Shown here piece by piece: positions 7,816 to 9,387 of a stretch of 9,387 nt of DNA (position 1 is the stretch's first letter; the number at the start of each line of letters is the position of its first letter). A program made the translations under genes and the position numbers. The DNA is from Burkholderiaceae bacterium (GTDB taxonomy: Bacteria; Pseudomonadota; Gammaproteobacteria; Burkholderiales; Burkholderiaceae), in NCBI GenBank assembly GCA_030151165.1, contig JASLEM010000162.1, forward strand, positions 1-9,387, in the 5' to 3' direction. The notes beneath the pieces are model-generated. The model had not been told where the DNA came from. It saw only the letters and a list, made by a program, of their open reading frames with translations, and searched no databases.

Positions 7816-8661
7816 ATGTCCCGCCTCGCCGTCATCCCCCAATATTTCTATCCCAAGCGCCTTCTCACCCTGTACGCGGGCTTCATGGCGCGCACCGAGT
7901 GGGGCTGGTACACGACGCGGTTGATCCGCAACTTCATCCGCGACTACGACGTCGACATGAGCCAGGCGGTCGAGTCCGACCCGGCGGCGTACAAGAGCTT
8001 CAACGACTTCTTCACGCGCGCGCTCAAGCCCGGCATGCGCCCGCTCGCCGACGCCGACCTGATCTGCCCGGTCGACGGCGCGATCAGCCAGTTCGGCCGC
8101 ATCGACAAGCACACGATCTTCCAGGCCAAGGGCCACGAGTACACGACGCAGGCCCTGCTGGGCGGTGACCCGTCGCTCGCCGACCCGTTCGTCGACGGCA
8201 GCTTCGCGACCATCTACCTGAGCCCCAAGGACTACCACCGCATCCACATGCCGTGCGACGGCCGCCTCACGCGGATGATCCACGTGCCGGGCTCGCTGTT
8301 CTCGGTGAACCCCGTCACCGCGCAGGGCGTGCCGGGGCTGTGGGCGCGCAACGAGCGCGTCGTCTGCCTGTTCGAAGGCCCGCGCGGGCCCTGGTCGCTG
8401 GTGCTCGTGGGCGCCACGATCGTCGGCAGCATGCAGACCGTGTGGCACGGCGTGGTCAACGCGAAGCGCCCCGGCAAGCTGCGCGAGTGGCGCTACGACG
8501 GCCAGGACATCGTGCTGAAGAAGGGCGACGAGATGGGCCGCTTCCTGCTCGGCTCGACCGTCATCATGACCTTCCCGAAGGGCGACCTCGCGTTCAATCC
8601 CGCGTGGGCACCGACGAAGAGCGTGCGTCTCGGCGAAGAGATGGCGAACTACCGGGCCTGA
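7816..8661 (+). CDS. psd: Psd, phosphatidylserine decarboxylase proenzyme
   Basis: The 281-residue inner-membrane-associated enzyme converts phosphatidylserine to phosphatidylethanolamine, the main membrane lipid. The proenzyme cuts itself between Gly246 and Ser247 of LGST (245-248). Ser247 becomes the pyruvoyl group of a short alpha chain (247-281); the rest is the beta chain. The Asp-His-Ser triad for self-cleavage is seen as Asp87 (CPVDGAI), His144 (HRIHMP) and Ser247, close to Asp90, His147 and Ser254 of E. coli. FNDFFTRALKPGMRPL (62-77) is a further family mark. The start matches the usual RLAVIPQY N terminus; no Shine-Dalgarno sequence precedes it. pssA, which makes the substrate, is not in the window. 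The gene converges on rplY. Confidence 0.98.
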   Translation: MSRLAVIPQYFYPKRLLTLYAGFMARTEWGWYTTRLIRNFIRDYDVDMSQAVESDPAAYKSFNDFFTRALKPGMRPLADADLICPVDGAISQFGRIDKHTIFQAKGHEYTTQALLGGDPSLADPFVDGSFATIYLSPKDYHRIHMPCDGRLTRMIHVPGSLFSVNPVTAQGVPGLWARNERVVCLFEGPRGPWSLVLVGATIVGSMQTVWHGVVNAKRPGKLREWRYDGQDIVLKKGDEMGRFLLGSTVIMTFPKGDLAFNPAWAPTKSVRLGEEMANYRA

Positions 8662-8699
8662 GGGCCAGCGATCGCGGCCGCGAGCCGCGGCCAGAAACG

Positions 8700-8723
8700 A
8701 AAAAGCCCCGCCGAAGCGGGGCT
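8700..8723 (-). terminator. Intrinsic terminator of rplY
   Basis: On the minus strand AGCCCCGC and GCGGGGCT form a perfect 8-base stem closed by a C(UUCG)G tetraloop. The stem runs directly into five T residues (As at 8700-8704 on the plus strand). It lies 38-61 bases after the rplY stop. On the plus strand the stem is followed by CTCTCC rather than a T-run, so it should end psd transcripts poorly. Confidence 0.88.
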
Positions 8724-8737
8724 CTCCAGAGAAATCC

Positions 8738-8759
8738 CTCGCGGCCGTCGCCGCGCGAG
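8738..8759 (-). other. Second hairpin just after the rplY stop
   Basis: CTCGCGGC and GCCGCG-CGAG pair around a CGTC loop with a two-base bulge. It begins within two bases of the rplY stop codon and precedes the terminator. It has no T-run. A role in stabilising the 3' end is only a guess. Confidence 0.3.
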
Positions 8760-8760
8760 A

Positions 8761-9387
8761 TCACTTCTTCTTGGCGGGCGCGGCGGCCGGGGCGGCAGCC
8801 TTGGCCGGGGCGGCCTTGCCACCCTTGCCCTTGGCGGGCACGGCGGCGGCGGCTGCAGCAGCCGCGGCGGCTTCGGCAGCGGCGTCTTCCGCGTTGACCT
8901 TCGGCTCGTTGACCGAGACGACCACCGGGTTCTGCGTGCCGTGGCGCACGGCCTTGATGCCGGCCGGGAACTTCAGGTCGGACACGTGCAGCGACTTGCC
9001 CTTGACCAGGTCGCCCAGGTCGACGGCGATGAATTCCGGCAGCTGCGTGGCCAGGCATTCGACTTCGACTTCGGTCGCGACGTGGTTCACGACGCAGCTG
9101 TCGATCTTGACGGCCGGCGAGTTCTCTTCGTTCGAGAAGTGGATCGGCACCTTCTTGCGCAGGCGCGTGTTCGCGTCGACGCGCTGGAAGTCGATGTGCT
9201 GGACGATCTGCTTGTACGCGTGCATCTGGAAGTCGCGCAGCAGGACCTGCGCGGTCTTGCCACCCAGGTCCATCTCGAGGACGGACGAGTGGAACGCTTC
9301 CTTCTTCAGGGCGAAGTACAGGGCGTTGTGATCGAGTTCGATCATCTGCGGTTCGCCGGCGCCGTAGACGATGCCGGGGACCTTGCC
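8761..9387 (-). CDS. rplY: RplY, 50S ribosomal protein L25 (CTC type), 5' end cut off
   Basis: The window holds the last 208 residues; the N terminus is beyond the right edge. The frame stays open from 9387 ([14 protein letters not shown]) into [21 protein letters not shown], a typical internal L25 sequence, so the Met at 9345 is not the start. L25 binds 5S rRNA in the large subunit. The N-terminal 5S-binding domain (through about [14 protein letters not shown]) is followed by the second TL5/CTC beta domain ([38 protein letters not shown]). This two-domain form is that of the general stress protein CTC family, unlike the short E. coli L25. The C terminus is an Ala tract (about 11 consecutive Ala, [13 protein letters not shown]) and then an Ala/Pro/Lys/Gly tail ending KKK. 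Its own terminator follows. Confidence 0.97.
   Translation of the reverse strand, partial: GKVPGIVYGAGEPQMIELDHNALYFALKKEAFHSSVLEMDLGGKTAQVLLRDFQMHAYKQIVQHIDFQRVDANTRLRKKVPIHFSNEENSPAVKIDSCVVNHVATEVEVECLATQLPEFIAVDLGDLVKGKSLHVSDLKFPAGIKAVRHGTQNPVVVSVNEPKVNAEDAAAEAAAAAAAAAAVPAKGKGGKAAPAKAAAPAAAPAKKK

Noticed and set aside
5499..7835. Upstream extension of the acetyltransferase frame through the argP-like gene and beyond, to over 1000 residues
   Set aside because: The extension is out of frame with the argP-like gene and antisense to ald. The GNAT N terminus fits the ATG at 5498.
5588..7924. A 778-codon plus-strand frame across the argP-like gene and ald
   Set aside because: It is antisense to one certain gene and out of frame with another; composition is Arg/Ala-rich and no motif is seen.
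8673..8689. CGCGGC-N5-GCCGCG hairpin just after psd
   Set aside because: Such short stems are expected by chance at this G+C content and there is no T-run after it.

Overview
The window is high-GC DNA (roughly 70% G+C by eye) carrying a dense set of ordinary chromosomal genes. Protein similarity, the rsmD-coaD-ferredoxin gene order and the CTC-type L25 protein all suggest a betaproteobacterium, probably Burkholderiales of the Rubrivivax/Leptothrix/Roseateles kind. This placement is inferred from remembered families, not from a search. I see no insertion sequence, phage gene, CRISPR array, rRNA or tRNA. No stretch over 300 bases lacks a gene; the longest gaps are about 150 bases (2159-2309 and 6470-6620).

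Layout: (1) 1-1219, plus strand: the 3' part of hisA overlapping a complete hisF, the last steps before the imidazole-glycerol-phosphate branch of histidine synthesis. hisI/hisE do not follow. (2) 1343-3164, plus strand: rsmD (16S rRNA m2G966 methyltransferase with a long basic N-terminal extension), coaD (coenzyme A synthesis) and an Alvin/YfhL-type 2[4Fe-4S] ferredoxin. (3) 3207-6469, minus strand, read from right to left: an ArgP/IciA-like LysR regulator, a GNAT acetyltransferase fused to a SnoaL/NTF2-like domain, pth (peptidyl-tRNA hydrolase) and a small secreted DUF4124-like protein. The gaps are 14 and 7 bases and the last junction is a 4-base GTGA overlap, so these four look like one transcription unit. 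(4) 6621-7736, plus strand: ald (alanine dehydrogenase), divergent from the regulator across a 151-base intergenic region with a 17-base dyad. (5) 7816-8661, plus strand: psd (phosphatidylserine decarboxylase), with a -10-like box only 9 bases before its start codon. (6) 8761-9387, minus strand: rplY (ribosomal protein L25, CTC type), running off the right edge and convergent with psd. A strong UUCG-loop terminator serves rplY.

Nearly all catalytic residues expected for hisF, rsmD, coaD, pth, ald and psd can be located, so these genes look intact. The less ordinary content is the regulator-ald pair, the acetyltransferase-NTF2 fusion placed directly before pth, the separation of pth from rplY by about 4 kb of unrelated genes, and the extra tails on RsmD and Pth. 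I do not see an obvious undescribed multi-gene system; the findings are modest leads.
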